DNA of 64,000 nt, from positions 434,001-498,000 of the forward strand of contig JACJXW010000006.1 in NCBI GenBank assembly GCA_020636405.1. The letters run 5' to 3'. The DNA is from Lewinellaceae bacterium (GTDB lineage Bacteria; Bacteroidota; Bacteroidia; Chitinophagales; Saprospiraceae). The notes below the pieces were generated by a model. The model searched no databases, was not told the origin of the DNA, and saw only the letters and a program-made list of their open reading frames with translations. The first letter of the stretch is position 1. Every line of letters starts with the position of its first letter. A program made the translations under genes and the position numbers. Positions 63,451 through 64,000 of this stretch are shown piece by piece.

Positions 63451-63697
63451 CTCCGGCAGGCCGGAAAGGAGAGGGTTACATTCAAAATGAGCGTTTTGTG
63501 CGAGGGAAATTCAAAAATGAGAGGAGTGTATATTTCTTACTTTGCGAGCGTTGAATCGGAAATATATGCAGGCTGGCTTAAAGGAACAAACGAATAATGG
63601 AATTTGACGTGGGCCCGACGGAGTGGAATGAGAATTGGTTGGCCTTCGTATAGCCTGCAGGGAAAGCCGCTCTGAATCAGGTTAAATTCCTGTTTTT

Positions 63698-63773
63698 TGA
63701 CGTGCGATTTTTGATGGGAGCTGTCCTCTATGGAGTTTCTACCCCGGGTGAGCGCCTCAAAAACCGCACGTCA
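63698..63773. repeat. 17-base inverted repeat downstream of the right-end gene
   Basis: TGACGTGCGATTTTTGA (63698-63714) and TCAAAAACCGCACGTCA (63757-63773) match except at one position and enclose 42 bases, 27 bases past the stop of the partial gene. On the minus strand it may end that gene's transcript. Confidence 0.55.
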
Positions 63774-63799
63774 TACATCGTGTATCAATATACCTCAAA

Positions 63800-64000
63800 C
63801 TACTGTCGCACCATCAGTTTTGCCACCGCTATCTTACCCTCTGCCTGCATTCGAAGCAGGTACATACCCGGCGGCAAACCGTTCAGCTCGATGCGCTGCA
63901 AACCGTTACCGAAGGAATTACCCCTATCCATATCGGCTACCTTCTGCCCCATGAGATTGTGGAGGCTTAGGGAGTAGGGGGCGTCCCGTTCCAGTTCAAA
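63800..64000 (-). CDS. T9SS type A sorting domain of a paralogous secreted protein (partial, C-terminal 66 residues)
   Basis: The minus-strand frame enters from the right edge and stops at TAG 63802-63800. It reads FELERDAPYSLSLHNLMGQKVAD and ends in LPPGMYLLRMQAEGKIAVAKLMVRQ. It is very close to the end of the 61445 gene over the same length (SLHNLMGQKVAD identical; GMYL-x-R-x-QAEGK shared), so the two are recent paralogues at least in their sorting domains. Confidence 0.88.
   Translation of the reverse strand, partial: FELERDAPYSLSLHNLMGQKVADMDRGNSFGNGLQRIELNGLPPGMYLLRMQAEGKIAVAKLMVRQ

Overview
The window looks like a chromosomal segment of a Bacteroidota bacterium, most likely Saprospiria (Lewinella/Phaeodactylibacter-like; this placement is inference). 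The signs are a SusC/SusD pair, type IX secretion C-terminal sorting domains, WG repeats, dockerin-like secreted proteins, a LytS/LytTR two-component pair, the order tuf-trnW-secE-nusG-rplKAJL-rpoBC, and promoters of the Bacteroidota form TTG-N19..23-TAnnTTTG. There is no prophage, CRISPR array or intact insertion sequence. Many annotated starts were moved to the first ATG inside a longer frame that opens with GTG or TTG.

Layout. 1-8255: a histone-deacetylase-family gene cut by the window edge, lysS with a large N-terminal insertion, small orphan genes, a WG-repeat protein, a phospholipid block on the minus strand (CPBP protease, cdsA, psd) and pdxJ. 8443-15290: a SusC/SusD nutrient uptake pair whose promoter holds a perfect inverted repeat, then a C-terminally short DUF3179 lipoprotein and a small TonB-domain protein. 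15397-31193: the information-processing core, with rpsU, xerC, hpf, four tRNAs, tuf, tRNA-Trp, secE, nusG, four ribosomal proteins, rpoB and rpoC, with strong hairpins in the rplL-rpoB and rpoB-rpoC gaps. 31302-35624: threonine aldolase, two paralogous dockerin-like secreted proteins separated by a 262-bp MITE-like element with an 8-bp target duplication, and a bifunctional-nuclease-family gene. 35838-42816: mazG, an NqrM-like small membrane protein, a CoA-binding protein, a mini kinase-like protein, pdhC, recR and a glycosyltransferase fused to a degenerate sugar-phosphotransferase-like half. 42961-50644: secreted and membrane proteins, a LytS/LytTR pair, a GT-C-like membrane protein and a peptidoglycan-binding-domain protein.

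Two functional modules stand out. At 50611-53012 a phosphatidylcholine synthase is divergent from a transporter that closely resembles animal high-affinity choline transporters, which together would give choline import followed by one-step phosphatidylcholine synthesis. At 55959-60538 a minus-strand operon pheA - aminotransferase - tyrA - DAHP synthase/chorismate mutase makes Phe and Tyr. It is preceded by two tandem transcription attenuators. Each has an unannotated short leader peptide full of Phe and Tyr codons (ending in SFFFYGQP and FFYGAP), a GGGGC segment just after the leader stop, and a GC-rich terminator that this segment can disrupt.

The right end (60673-64000) holds a small membrane protein, a 312-bp element with long inverted ends, a BNR/Asp-box secreted protein with a type IX sorting domain, and the sorting domain of a close paralogue running off the window. 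Dispersed palindromes and GATTCGT-type arrays mark several gene ends.
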